Counted from the first letter of the stretch, positions 51,265 to 59,957 are shown. The stretch: 64,000 nt of DNA from Deltaproteobacteria bacterium (GCA_030272815.1 JAJSZT010000010.1:1-64000), one strand, 5' to 3'. Notes: generated by a model not told the origin, from the sequence alone. Translations and numbers: made by a program.

Positions 51265-54115
51265 GAAACATTTCATAATAGGTATTGATTTAGGGACTAC
51301 CAATTCTGCTGTATCATATGTGGATCTTCTGGCGGATGCAAAAAAGAAGCATAAAATAAAGATATTTAAAGTTCCTCAGCTTACAGGTTTTGGAGAAGTT
51401 TCCAGACTTCCGGTTTTACCATCGTTTCTCTATATCCCGGGGAAGTATGATATTTCAGAGGAGGCTGTATCACTTCCATGGATAAGCGATGGAAAAAACT
51501 TTGTCGGAGCTTTTGCAAGAGATCATGGGGCAAAAGTACCGGCTAAACTTGTATCATCTGCAAAAAGCTGGCTTTGCCACAGTAATGTGGATAGAAAAGC
51601 CCGGATTCTTCCATGGGGAGCAGGTGATGAGGTATTTAAAATTTCTCCTCTTGAGGCTACCGCATCATACCTGAAACATATAAAAAAAGCGTGGAACAGC
51701 TTAAAAGGCGATGATGAGGATCTATATCTTGAAAACCAGATAATAATTATAACTGTGCCTGCCTCATTTGATGAAGTTGCTCGTGATCTTACAGTTGAAG
51801 CTGCATCAATGGCGGGTTTAAGCAATGTAACTTTACTGGAAGAACCTCTTGCAGCTTTTTATAGCTGGTTGATTCATCATGAGCATAATTGGAATAAATT
51901 TGTAAATCCGAATGAGCTTATTCTTGTTTGCGATGTTGGGGGCGGGACTACTGATTTTACATTGATAACTTTGAGAGAGGTTGAGGGAAGCCCCAGGTTC
52001 GAGAGGATAGCGGTTGGAGATCATTTAATCCTCGGAGGTGACAATGTTGATCTTGCACTTGCAAGCAATATAGAACAGCGTTTGTCCAAAAAAAGGATAT
52101 CTTTAAGCGGGGACAGGTGGAGAACTCTATGCCATCAGTGCAGAAAGGCCAAGGAAAATATTTTAAACGAAGATGTGGAATCAGAAAAAATTACATTAAT
52201 GGGGGAGGGCAGCAAGCTTATTGCGGGAACGGTTTCAGCAGAACTCGGGCGTAAAGAGATTGAGAAAACAGTGTTGGAAGGTTTTTTCCCGCTTGCTGAT
52301 CCAAAAGACATAAAGAAAATAAATATCAGGGGAGGAATAACTGAATTCGGTCTTCCATATGAACAGGAGCCGGCCATAACAAGGCATCTGGGTTATTTCC
52401 TGGATAAACATAAAGAGGATGTTATAAAAGTATTAAACAGGGAAGATCATGCTCCTGATCTTATCCTCTTTAATGGCGGATCATTAAAACCTGCTGTTAT
52501 TCAAGAGAGAATAAGAGCAGCCATACGTTACTGGTTTAAGAACAAATTAAAAGATGAACGTCCAACATCGAACGTCCAACATCGAACGTCGAATAATGAA
52601 AAAAAATCTGATTTTTCTTCCGATCTTCCTCGAGTATTGGAAAATACAGATCCTGATCTTTCTGTTGCGCTTGGTGCATCATACTATGGCCTTGTTAAGA
52701 TTGGAAAGGGAGTGAGGGTTGGAAGTGGAAGTGCAAGAGCTTATTATCTCGGTGTTTCAAAAAAGAAATTCGAACCCATTGAAGATCTGTCAAAAAAGGG
52801 TGACAAAAAATTTGCTGTCTGTCTGGTAGAACGCGGTCTTGAGGAGGGCACAACTATTGAGCTGAAGGATAAAAAATTTGAGGTTCTTGCAAATCAGCCG
52901 GTTAGTTTTGATATTTACAGCTCAAGCTTTCGTTCAGGAGACAGATGCGGCGACCTTGTTGAGATAGACGATTCACTGACTTCCCTTCCGCCCATACAAA
53001 CAGTTGTTCAGTATGGAAAAAAGGGCGTTAAGACAAGGATTCCCGTTCGGATTGAATCAGATTATACTGAAATGGGCACACTTGCTCTCTGGTGCCGTTC
53101 TCTAATAAGCAACCATCGCTGGAAACTGCAGTTTCAATTGCGGGATGCATTAACACCTGTAGATATTACTGACAAAGAAATATTTGAAGACTCTATTGTG
53201 GATGAAGTTCGTTCATATGTTGGAAGTATCTTTTCGGACAGAACAGATAACAGTGCGCTTAAAAATTTAAGTAAGGTTATAATGAAAAAAGTCGGAAGAT
53301 CCAGGGAAAGATGGCCGCTTGGATTTATTCGGAGAATTTCCGACGAGCTGATTAAACTTGTTGAAACTCGCGCTTTCGGGCCTGAACATGAAAGCAGGTG
53401 GCTTAATCTGACCGGATTTTGTATGAGGCCGGGATTTGGAGATGGTTTTGATGAGTATCGGGTAAAGAGTTTATGGAAGATTCATAAGCATGGTACTATT
53501 CATTCAAAAAATGCACAGGTATGTTCTGAATGGTGGATATTGTGGAGAAGAGTGGCAGGGGGGCTTAGCGCAGGGCAGCAAAGACAGTTCATTCAGGAAC
53601 TTGCTCCCATTATAATGCCTAAGAAAGGAACAAAGAGCAGGGTGCCGCACCAGGAGCGTCTGGAAATCTGGATGGCGGTTGCGAATATGGAAAGGCTCCT
53701 GGTAAAAGATAAGATTCAATGGGGGCGTATGCTTCTTTCACAGATTAAACCCAAAAAATGCAAACCCCAGCATTTATGGTCTCTTTCGCGAATAGGTGCT
53801 CGTGAACTTCTTTATGGCCCTGTTGACAGGGTAATACCACCTGAAGAAATATCTTCCTGGATTGAAGAAATACTGTCCAAGACGTGGCGCAATCCAAAAC
53901 CGGTTGGGATGGCAATCGCTCAGCTTGCCCGCAAAAGCGGTGATCGAATGAGAGATCTTGATTCATCAATTATAGACATTATCATAGACTGGATGAATCA
54001 ATATGATATTTTAGGTCCTCATATAAAATTCTTAGAAGATGTGGTCCCAATGGCTAAAAGTGAAGAAAATACCATTTTTGGTGAAACCCTTCCGTCAGGA
54101 CTAGTTCTTCACTAA
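51251..54115 (+). CDS. Hsp70-family protein 2 with DUF3731-like C-terminus
   Basis: I start it at TTG 51251, 11 codons before IIGIDLGTTNSAVSY, with AGGGAG at 51235-51240. This gives 954 residues; an ATG at 51176 adds 25 more but lies deep in the previous gene. The ATPase domain has LILVCDVGGGTTDFTL and DLILFNGGSLKPAV. The C-terminal 300 residues (SRERWPLGFIRRISDEL, HQERLEIWMAVANMERLL, ELLYGPVDRVIPPEEI) fit DUF3731, a helical extension found on this Hsp70 type. Residues about 435-450, within the ATPase region, read RPTSNVQHRTSN and are encoded by a mobile-type DNA repeat. It overlaps gene 1 by 14 bases and so is co-translated with it. Confidence 0.88.
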   Translation: MDLLEKHFIIGIDLGTTNSAVSYVDLLADAKKKHKIKIFKVPQLTGFGEVSRLPVLPSFLYIPGKYDISEEAVSLPWISDGKNFVGAFARDHGAKVPAKLVSSAKSWLCHSNVDRKARILPWGAGDEVFKISPLEATASYLKHIKKAWNSLKGDDEDLYLENQIIIITVPASFDEVARDLTVEAASMAGLSNVTLLEEPLAAFYSWLIHHEHNWNKFVNPNELILVCDVGGGTTDFTLITLREVEGSPRFERIAVGDHLILGGDNVDLALASNIEQRLSKKRISLSGDRWRTLCHQCRKAKENILNEDVESEKITLMGEGSKLIAGTVSAELGRKEIEKTVLEGFFPLADPKDIKKINIRGGITEFGLPYEQEPAITRHLGYFLDKHKEDVIKVLNREDHAPDLILFNGGSLKPAVIQERIRAAIRYWFKNKLKDERPTSNVQHRTSNNEKKSDFSSDLPRVLENTDPDLSVALGASYYGLVKIGKGVRVGSGSARAYYLGVSKKKFEPIEDLSKKGDKKFAVCLVERGLEEGTTIELKDKKFEVLANQPVSFDIYSSSFRSGDRCGDLVEIDDSLTSLPPIQTVVQYGKKGVKTRIPVRIESDYTEMGTLALWCRSLISNHRWKLQFQLRDALTPVDITDKEIFEDSIVDEVRSYVGSIFSDRTDNSALKNLSKVIMKKVGRSRERWPLGFIRRISDELIKLVETRAFGPEHESRWLNLTGFCMRPGFGDGFDEYRVKSLWKIHKHGTIHSKNAQVCSEWWILWRRVAGGLSAGQQRQFIQELAPIIMPKKGTKSRVPHQERLEIWMAVANMERLLVKDKIQWGRMLLSQIKPKKCKPQHLWSLSRIGARELLYGPVDRVIPPEEISSWIEEILSKTWRNPKPVGMAIAQLARKSGDRMRDLDSSIIDIIIDWMNQYDILGPHIKFLEDVVPMAKSEENTIFGETLPSGLVLH
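52553..52600 (+). repeat. GAACATCGAACGTCC-type repeat inside Hsp70-2
   Basis: Tandem copies of aacgtccaacatcg encode RPTSNVQHRTSN in frame. The same repeat forms two inverted arms at 55911-55952 and 55997-56041. It is an in-frame insertion of an intergenic repeat into a conserved protein. Confidence 0.85.
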
Positions 54116-54164
54116 CCAATATTTTCACAAACAACTCAAAAACTAAATAACTCTGGAGGCTGTC

Positions 54165-54950
54165 TTGAAAATTGCTGTTTCTGCTGACAGCCCGCATCTG
54201 AATGCAAAAGTTGGATCCAGATTTGGGACTTCTAAATACTTTATAATTGTTGATCGGGATACAATGGATTTTGAGGCGGTTGCAAACCCTGGCGCTTCAA
54301 CTTACCATGGCTCCGGTGTTCAGGCTGTTGTGCTTGTTATCAGCAAGAAAGTTGATACGGTTTTAACAGGTTACTGCAGCCCCACTGCCATTGGCCATCT
54401 GACAGCTAACGGCATACAGGTGCTTGAAGAAGTTGTCGGCACGGTTGGAGAAGTTGTGCAGATGTACAAAAAAGGCAAATTGCAGCGACAGCCTGGAGTT
54501 AAATCCGGCCTTGAAGCAGGTGTTAATAAGATTGATAAGACAGCTCTGATTCATGCTTTAAGCAATTCCGTCAATCAGATTATCAGGCTTCTGCCTGTTT
54601 TAACCGGTGTGGTGCTGCTCATCGGACTATTCAGCTCATTTATTTCAAAAGAGCTCCTGTCCTCTGTTTTTTCAGGCAATATTGCAATAGATACTCTCCT
54701 GGGGGCAAGTTTGGGGAGTATTTTTGCCGGCAATCCTATTAATAGTTATATCATTGGTGGAGAATTCCTGGAATATGGGATCAGCCTGTTTGCGGTAACC
54801 GCCTTGATCATTTCATGGGTTACTGTAGGAATAGTGCAGTTGCCGGCTGAGATGGCAGCTCTGGGCATAAGATTTGCTTTGGTCAGGAATGCGGTGTCCT
54901 TTGCTTTGTCCCTCATTATAGCGATTCTTACTGTAGCGTTTCTTACCTAA
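54165..54950 (+). CDS. NifX-domain permease
   Basis: A 261-residue fusion that starts with TTG at 54165 behind CTGGAGG. Residues 1-105 are a dinitrogenase iron-molybdenum cofactor (NifX/NifB C-terminal-like) domain: MKIAVSADSPHLNAKVGSRFGTSKYFIIVD, then GVQAVVLVISKKVDTVLTGYCSPTAIGHL. A short linker leads to about four membrane segments (residues 140-261: LLPVLTGVVLLIGLFSSFIS, GASLGSIFAGNPINSYIIGG, LISWVTVGIVQLPAE, NAVSFALSLIIAILTVAFL) typical of one half of a COG0701-like permease. The next gene supplies a matching half. Substrate is unknown; a metal or metal-cluster role is possible from the N-terminal domain. Confidence 0.75.
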   Translation: MKIAVSADSPHLNAKVGSRFGTSKYFIIVDRDTMDFEAVANPGASTYHGSGVQAVVLVISKKVDTVLTGYCSPTAIGHLTANGIQVLEEVVGTVGEVVQMYKKGKLQRQPGVKSGLEAGVNKIDKTALIHALSNSVNQIIRLLPVLTGVVLLIGLFSSFISKELLSSVFSGNIAIDTLLGASLGSIFAGNPINSYIIGGEFLEYGISLFAVTALIISWVTVGIVQLPAEMAALGIRFALVRNAVSFALSLIIAILTVAFLT

Positions 54951-54951
54951 G

Positions 54952-55103
54952 TTGAGCAATTTTTGGGGAAGAAATGTGCTGAGATCTTGATGCATAAGGG
55001 TTTGCGAAAACCGCAGGCATACCCCTGGATACGTCGAGGATTTTCGTGAATCCTTGATGCGCAAGAGATCAGTGCAGATCGAGCCAAAAATCGCTCAATT
55101 TAG
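54952..55103. repeat. Imperfect 150-base palindrome
   Basis: gttgagcaatttttgg (54952-54967) faces ccaaaaatcgctcaattt (about 55083-55100). The arms further in, agatcttgatgcat and gatgcgcaagagatc, also pair in part. It fills the gap between the two half-permease genes and has no coding potential. Confidence 0.6.
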
Positions 55104-55128
55104 TTAATACTATTATTGGTGTATAAAT

Positions 55129-55665
55129 ATGTCAAATAGGACTACACGTAAACAAAGTGCCATGCGGATGATCTATTTCCCTGCTTCCGTAATTGCAGTA
55201 TATGGAATTATTTTTGCATTTATGCCGGACAGAGCTTTCCTTGCTTTCAAAAGCAGCGGCATTATTTTTTTCAATATAATTATCCCACTATCCCTTGTTT
55301 TTATTCTTATGATAGTTCTGAATCTTTTTTTAAAACCAGCATATATTGCGAGTTTTCTTGGAAAGGAAGCCGGCATTAAGGGAATAATACTATCAATGAC
55401 GGCAGGAATTATTTCTACAGGACCCATCTATGCCTGGTATCCAATGCTCAAGGAATTAAAGGCCCAAGGCGCTGGAAATTCATCCATTGCCGTTTTCCTG
55501 AACAGCAGAGCTGTCAAGCCGTTTCTTTTGCCAATAATGATTTCGTATTTTGGATGCTTATATGTAGCTATACTTACGGTATTTACAATTACGGGGTCAC
55601 TTGTCGCAGGATATACAGTAGGGGCGCTGGTGGAGAAAAAAATGCCCAAGCCAAATATTTCATAA
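55129..55665 (+). CDS. Permease half protein
   Basis: A 178-residue integral membrane protein with five or so hydrophobic segments. Features are GIIFFNIIIPLSLVFILMIV, ASFLGKEAGIKGIILSMTAG, IISTGPIYAWYPMLKELKAQG, and NSRAVKPFLLPIMISYFG. The GxIxxGPIYAWYPML and FLNSRAVK stretches fit COG0701-type predicted permeases, but the protein is only about half their length. It follows the NifX-domain half-permease, separated by a palindrome, and the two probably make one transporter. Start ATG at 55129; no strong ribosome-binding site is seen. Substrate unknown. Confidence 0.7.
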   Translation: MSNRTTRKQSAMRMIYFPASVIAVYGIIFAFMPDRAFLAFKSSGIIFFNIIIPLSLVFILMIVLNLFLKPAYIASFLGKEAGIKGIILSMTAGIISTGPIYAWYPMLKELKAQGAGNSSIAVFLNSRAVKPFLLPIMISYFGCLYVAILTVFTITGSLVAGYTVGALVEKKMPKPNIS

Positions 55666-56212
55666 AAAAACGAAAACACATTTTTATAACATTAAACTAT
55701 ATTTGTAAGCGTTCACGGTTGTCGGTTCACAGTTCACAGTTTTTTCAATGAACTATGCAACGCCTAAAACATTTTAACCGTGAACGGATACCTATATTTC
55801 AATACACTAATATGATTTAGATACACCGATTGAGCATTACAAATGCTGTAACAATTTAGCCTTTTGAAAAAGAATCTGACAGGATAACCCCCCAGAGGCG
55901 GGCAGGCAAGGATGAACATCGAACATCGAACGTCCAACATCGAATTTTGAATAAGGTATTCTGTCAATTTATAAACTGGCGGAGCGAAGCGATTTCATTG
56001 TTCGATGTTCAACGTTCGATGTTCGATGTTCGATGTTCAAAAAACGCTTTACTCTGCCGTAAAGTAAGGGATTTTGATGAGGATTTGCAGGATGAGTTTT
56101 GATGTTTTTTTAATCCTGAACATCTTGTAAATCCTGTCAAAAAATAATATTTAAAAGCGCTAAAGTGTTACCAAATGCTGAGTATTGTCAGACCATGCAG
56201 GAGGATTTGAAT
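55666..56212. repeat. Composite repeat region, GACAGGAT element copy 3
   Basis: No gene. gttcacggtt (55711-55720) pairs with aaccgtgaac (55776-55785). From 55873 (ctgacaggata) to about 56141 (aatcctgtcaaaa) runs a third GACAGGAT element. Its right 75 bases match the left end of the 6738-7038 element in reverse. Nested inside are inverted arms of the aacatcgaacgtcc repeat at 55911-55952 and 55997-56041. Confidence 0.7.
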
Positions 56213-56893
56213 TTGGAAGAAATGTCATCTTTAAACCACTTTCCCGGAAGATGCCGGGAGTGTGCAAAATTATCCAGGTCGATGATTCATGGCAAGTGTA
56301 GTTTCTGCCAGGACTTAGAATTTCAAGAAAATGTACTCTGTCATCTAAACAGGTGCATACAAAATCCGGCGCTTTTTGAGTGTTATGCTTTCCAGCCCGC
56401 ACTCAAATTGGTCGGATCGTCTGACCAGGAGATTCCGTCTTCGCCCAATCATATCAAAGACAACTCTCCACAAAACGGTTTCCAGAAGCTGCTTGATTCC
56501 GATAAAATTAAGTATCAGCGAGCTTTGGCTCTGCAAAGACTGGGCCGTGATCCGGATAGTGTATTTGTCGATTTCAAATACCATTTTGCATGGAATGTGA
56601 TCTACAGAAAGCCGGTTTTTGCCCGGCCTGCAAATATCTTTGATTTCGTTTGTGACACTTTTTCGAAATGTAGTGAGATTGTCGGTGGTTTTGTTGATCT
56701 GCTCTGGCTGGCTCCAGACCACCTTCATTTATATGTGGAATCAGATGGAAGCAACTCGGTGGAGACGATAGCCCAGGAAATAAAACGGGAATCGGCTGCT
56801 GTTATCCTTGCAAAGTTCGGCGACTTGAAGGCGAGTTTAGATACACAAAAGGAGCTGTGGGACAAAGCTTACTTTGTAGAAACCATAGGCTAA
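56213..56893 (+). CDS. HUH (Y1) transposase-like protein with zinc-ribbon N-terminus
   Basis: About 226 residues from TTG 56213 (AGGAGG at 56199-56204); ATG 56222 and GTG 56165 are alternatives. The N-terminal part has CRECAKLSRSMIHGKCSFC, two CxxC pairs that could bind zinc, followed by two more Cys. The C-terminal part is an IS200/RAYT-like Y1 domain: FKYHFAWNVIYRKPVF, VDLLWLAPDHLHLYVESDG (HLH metal-binding pair), IAQEIKRES, and LWDKAYFVETIG. The protein stops at that point, where IS200/IS605 TnpA proteins normally continue into the helix with the catalytic Tyr. It may be a domesticated or inactive nuclease. It lies next to dense palindromic repeats, as RAYT genes do. Confidence 0.7.
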   Translation: MEEMSSLNHFPGRCRECAKLSRSMIHGKCSFCQDLEFQENVLCHLNRCIQNPALFECYAFQPALKLVGSSDQEIPSSPNHIKDNSPQNGFQKLLDSDKIKYQRALALQRLGRDPDSVFVDFKYHFAWNVIYRKPVFARPANIFDFVCDTFSKCSEIVGGFVDLLWLAPDHLHLYVESDGSNSVETIAQEIKRESAAVILAKFGDLKASLDTQKELWDKAYFVETIG

Positions 56894-56951
56894 ATCCAGA
56901 CCTCGTAAAACTTAGTTTTTTGTTGCCCACAAACCCTTTTCAGAACTTTTA

Positions 56952-57206
56952 CTATTGCTCATATACAACTTTCGGAAGGATGAATAAATCGTATTCATCT
57001 TCCACTTTAATGCACTCTTTATGACAAGTTTCCAGAACTTCATCAATTGAAAGATTCTTCGGAATAGTTATTTCAAAAGTAAAATCTTCATCCTCATAAT
57101 TAGCAATCGGGCTTATCTTTATTCCTGAATAGATATGATGAAGGACATCCACGAATTTCGTGGTAGCTTCTGCCAGTGTCTTTTCAACCTGCATGGTTTC
57201 CGGCAT
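56952..57206 (-). CDS. Small hypothetical protein
   Basis: An 84-residue, acidic, soluble protein starting MPETMQVEKTLAEATTKFVD behind AAGGAGGGG. It contains YEDEDFTFEITIPKNLSIDEVLETCHKECI, with two Cys, and ends LFILPKVVYEQ. I do not recognise the family. The strong ribosome-binding site and well-spread composition support a real gene. It is convergent with the transposase-like gene and lies near a decayed antitoxin gene. Confidence 0.6.
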   Translation of the reverse strand: MPETMQVEKTLAEATTKFVDVLHHIYSGIKISPIANYEDEDFTFEITIPKNLSIDEVLETCHKECIKVEDEYDLFILPKVVYEQ

Positions 57207-57433
57207 TTCCTATACCCCTCCTTTTTCGTCATAGCGGCATTTTTTCAACAGCTTTTTTTCCAATATCACATGATGCCAGTCCGAAAGCCTTTTCATTTCA
57301 TTATCCCCTTATTTGCAAATCTCCGCCCCTTTATGTCAAGTCTGCTCTTGACTTATGTTAGTGTGAAATCCGAATTGATATTGAGTTCAAAGCCTTGCCC
57401 AAATTTCAGAGTGGCTCACGTTCGTAACCGGGA
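57207..57433. other. Intergenic stretch upstream of the small hypothetical gene
   Basis: Apart from the AAGGAGGGG site of the minus-strand gene at its left edge, nothing is recognisable. A plus-strand ORF crossing here has no ribosome-binding site and no family likeness. Confidence 0.35.
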
Positions 57434-57610
57434 CTATAGTTCGAAGTTTGGTGCTGCTGGAAATTTAATCCATCTCCTTAATGTAATCTCAGCTACCTCA
57501 AGATATTCGGAGCTCAAATCCTCGCTTTGCTATCACAGCGAATAACTTTTCTCTTTCTTTTTTAGCGGTATCTCTAAAATTTCTCTGTAAATTTTCTCAG
57601 CGGTAATCAT
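57434..57610 (-). pseudogene. Decayed HTH antitoxin-type gene
   Basis: The minus strand from ATG 57608-57610 reads MITAEKIYREILEIPLKKKEK and then stops at 57533. Shifting frame recovers KLFAVIAKRGFEL and, after another shift, EYLEVAEITLRRWIKF, ending at TAG 57434-57436. Together these resemble the start and the MerR/excisionase-like helix-turn-helix of small antitoxin-type DNA-binding proteins. At least two frameshifts have inactivated it, and part of the middle is missing. Upstream, 57607-57690 encodes a short overlapping ORF (MREFFMIGPHKNFYRELKRY...), perhaps the C-terminal end of a preceding partner. Confidence 0.6.
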
Positions 57611-57750
57611 GATTGCCCTGCCTCCCTCAGATATCTCTTAAGCTCACGATAAAAATTTTTATGGGGACCTATCATGAAAAACTCACGCATGGCCGCTTTT
57701 GTTTCATAAAGCTAAAATGTTACAAAAGAAATAACCCGACTGACCACTGC

Positions 57751-59583
57751 TTACTGCTTACTTTTAACGGCTGTCATAAATTTTTTTAACTGATTTTCAA
57801 AATATGAACGTTGTTTTTTAGCTATCCTGAGAGCATATGATTCAGCCGAAACAGCTTCTTCCAACTGTCCATTTATATAATAGCTTTCCGCAAGAGTGTC
57901 CAGTATGTGTGGAGATTCTTCAATATCCGCAGCCTTCAATGCAAGATTCAAAGCGCGTTCAGGGTTCCGCAGGTTTTTATCGTCACATGTGGCATAAAGC
58001 CATGCAAGATTGTTTAAAACATGCGGGTTGTCTGGTTTAAGATCTATTGATTTTTCATATGCTCTGATCGTTTCGGTATAATCATTGATATTGTAATAAA
58101 GATCTCCCAGATTGCTGTAAAGGTATGGATCGTCTGGTGTCTTGTTAATTTCTCTTAACAGTATCTTTTCGATGAAATGTTTGCTTAACTTTTTTCCGGT
58201 TTCACCATAATTTAAGTTATATCCAATACCTCCTATTATGACTATTGCTGCAAGATAAACGGCAATGCTTTTTTTTATTTTTCGATCCTGTCTGGTTATA
58301 TAGGTTTTGTCTTCTTCACACAAATTGAGATATTCAATTCGTTCTTTAATGCTGAAATGATGCCAGTTCGGCCTGTCCGGCGGCTGCCCGGTCATTGCTG
58401 CTATCTTTTTGAATGTAGATATCAGCGGTTTTGCGCTGGGGAAGAGAGCATATACATATGTGTCTGCCTGACGTTCAAAGTTGCGCATGAAGTATCCGAA
58501 GATATAGCGGAAGTAGATAAAAAATATAATGATTATACTCAGGCTGAAAACGGCCGAGATTATTGTATCGTAGTTAATGCCTACACTGCTTATTAACCTG
58601 TACAGCGGATCAGTATAGATAATGAAATATATAAGAAGATCAAATATAGTATACGAAAGGAAAATATAGCCAATAAAAAATACCAGATAAAAGTGCAGAT
58701 GTTTTCTTTTGACATGTCCTATTTCATGCGCAATTACAGCATCCATTTCTTCTGGTTCAAGGTGGCGAACCAGCGCTTCTGTAATAAGAATATATCGGAA
58801 TTTTTTAATCAGGCCCATGATACCTGCTGTGATCATTCTACCGCCGAATATGGGCCAGTAAAGAATATTTGCATATTCTAATCCGGCCCTTCTGCAAAGT
58901 TTTTCGATTCTGCTTCTCACATAACCGGATTCAAGTGGTTTGCACCTCCAGAACTTTTGAATCATTGCAGGGCCGATTATTACAACTGTGGAGAGGAAGA
59001 CAAGAAAATAGATTACCTGTCCTTCCGGAGTGGAAAGAAAACGTTTCGGCAGTTCAAATGGAAGTGCATTTATAATGTCAGCAATTCCTGACAGCAGAAA
59101 CCACGGAAAAAGAACTGGAATAGAAAATGAAATATTAGACAAAACATAAGAACGCCTTGACAGGTCGGTTATGTAAAGCCTTTTATATGGCCCGTAGGCA
59201 TAACCCCAGACAATAGCAAGATATAATACAAAAAGACCAATAAAAACTAATGCCTGTAAAGTGGGAATAACGGTAAATAAAGGAATGTTTTCAAAAAAAG
59301 AAGTAAGGCTCAATCCATAAATATCTATGGCAAAAAGTACTATTGCCACAACAGACTGCTGAGTTATTATTGCATTTATCTTATGGTCAAGGCGTAAAAT
59401 ATTGTCTTTAGGGATTTGTTTTTCAAGTTTATGAAACTGCATACGGGTAAAATATGCAAAGACTATAATCAGGCCAAGAAAGAGAATGGCGGTTGCAAGT
59501 GGAGTGAGGTTCGGTTCATCAGGGGGCTGGTATGTGGCATATATTAAAAGAACTATTATAAAATGTAAGAAATTAGCAAACAC
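57751..59583 (-). CDS. M48-family membrane metalloprotease with C-terminal TPR repeats
   Basis: A 610-residue integral membrane protein with many hydrophobic segments. The M48 core (about 215-420) includes RRAGLEYANILYWPIFGGRM, the zinc motif HEIGH (His286, Glu287, His290) and the third ligand in NFERQADTY (Glu370). A further membrane segment near 430-450 leads to about 160 residues with two or three tetratricopeptide repeats (DPYLYSNLGDLYYNINDYTE, then PHVLNNLAWLYATCDDKN). M48 proteases such as HtpX and Ste24 degrade or process membrane proteins; TPRs bind partners. The ATG at 59581-59583 opens the hydrophobic N-terminus. It is a lone gene on the minus strand. Confidence 0.88.
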   Translation of the reverse strand: MFANFLHFIIVLLIYATYQPPDEPNLTPLATAILFLGLIIVFAYFTRMQFHKLEKQIPKDNILRLDHKINAIITQQSVVAIVLFAIDIYGLSLTSFFENIPLFTVIPTLQALVFIGLFVLYLAIVWGYAYGPYKRLYITDLSRRSYVLSNISFSIPVLFPWFLLSGIADIINALPFELPKRFLSTPEGQVIYFLVFLSTVVIIGPAMIQKFWRCKPLESGYVRSRIEKLCRRAGLEYANILYWPIFGGRMITAGIMGLIKKFRYILITEALVRHLEPEEMDAVIAHEIGHVKRKHLHFYLVFFIGYIFLSYTIFDLLIYFIIYTDPLYRLISSVGINYDTIISAVFSLSIIIIFFIYFRYIFGYFMRNFERQADTYVYALFPSAKPLISTFKKIAAMTGQPPDRPNWHHFSIKERIEYLNLCEEDKTYITRQDRKIKKSIAVYLAAIVIIGGIGYNLNYGETGKKLSKHFIEKILLREINKTPDDPYLYSNLGDLYYNINDYTETIRAYEKSIDLKPDNPHVLNNLAWLYATCDDKNLRNPERALNLALKAADIEESPHILDTLAESYYINGQLEEAVSAESYALRIAKKQRSYFENQLKKFMTAVKSKQ

Positions 59584-59740
59584 TGGTTATTTCGTTCCCC
59601 CTTTGTCGGACGGGTGTTCAAGACAGAATACAACTAAAGCGAAAGTCTTTTCGCTCCACTTAAACTTGACACCAACCCATCAGTATTATACCTAAGTGCT
59701 CTAATTCGTTAATTCGATGACGTATTTTTTTATATTGTTT

Positions 59741-59957
59741 CACCGCCCGCTTTGCTCAAGACGCAAAGAACGCAGAGGAAAAATATTATTTCTTTTCTGC
59801 TGAGAGGGCAGAAAAGAAATGATCTCCATCGCTTCGCGATAGTTAAGAATGCCGGAAGATCGAATATTCTTCAACATTCGTTTGTACGCCGCAAGGCTTG
59901 TGCTTGAGTTTATTTTAAAAAATAAAAAAATTTTTAAGCTCTGCGTTCTCTGCGGTG
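59741..59957. repeat. CCGCAGAG MITE-like element, degraded copy 2
   Basis: The left end caccgc...acgcaaagaacgcagag (59741-59777) and right end ctctgcgttctctgcggtg (59939-59957) are inverted relatives. Inside, ttcttttctgc/gcagaaaagaa (about 59790-59819) forms a stem like that in copy 1 at 2101-2328. The left end has an insertion relative to copy 1. No gene is inside. Nothing else is seen between 59584 and 60049. Confidence 0.65.

Noticed and set aside
55911-56041. CRISPR array
   Set aside because: The repeats are short, nearly contiguous and arranged as inverted arms. There are no regular unique spacers and no cas genes.
57135-57545. 136-codon plus-strand ORF
   Set aside because: It is antisense to the start of the small minus-strand gene and to the HTH relic. 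No ribosome-binding site or family match was seen.
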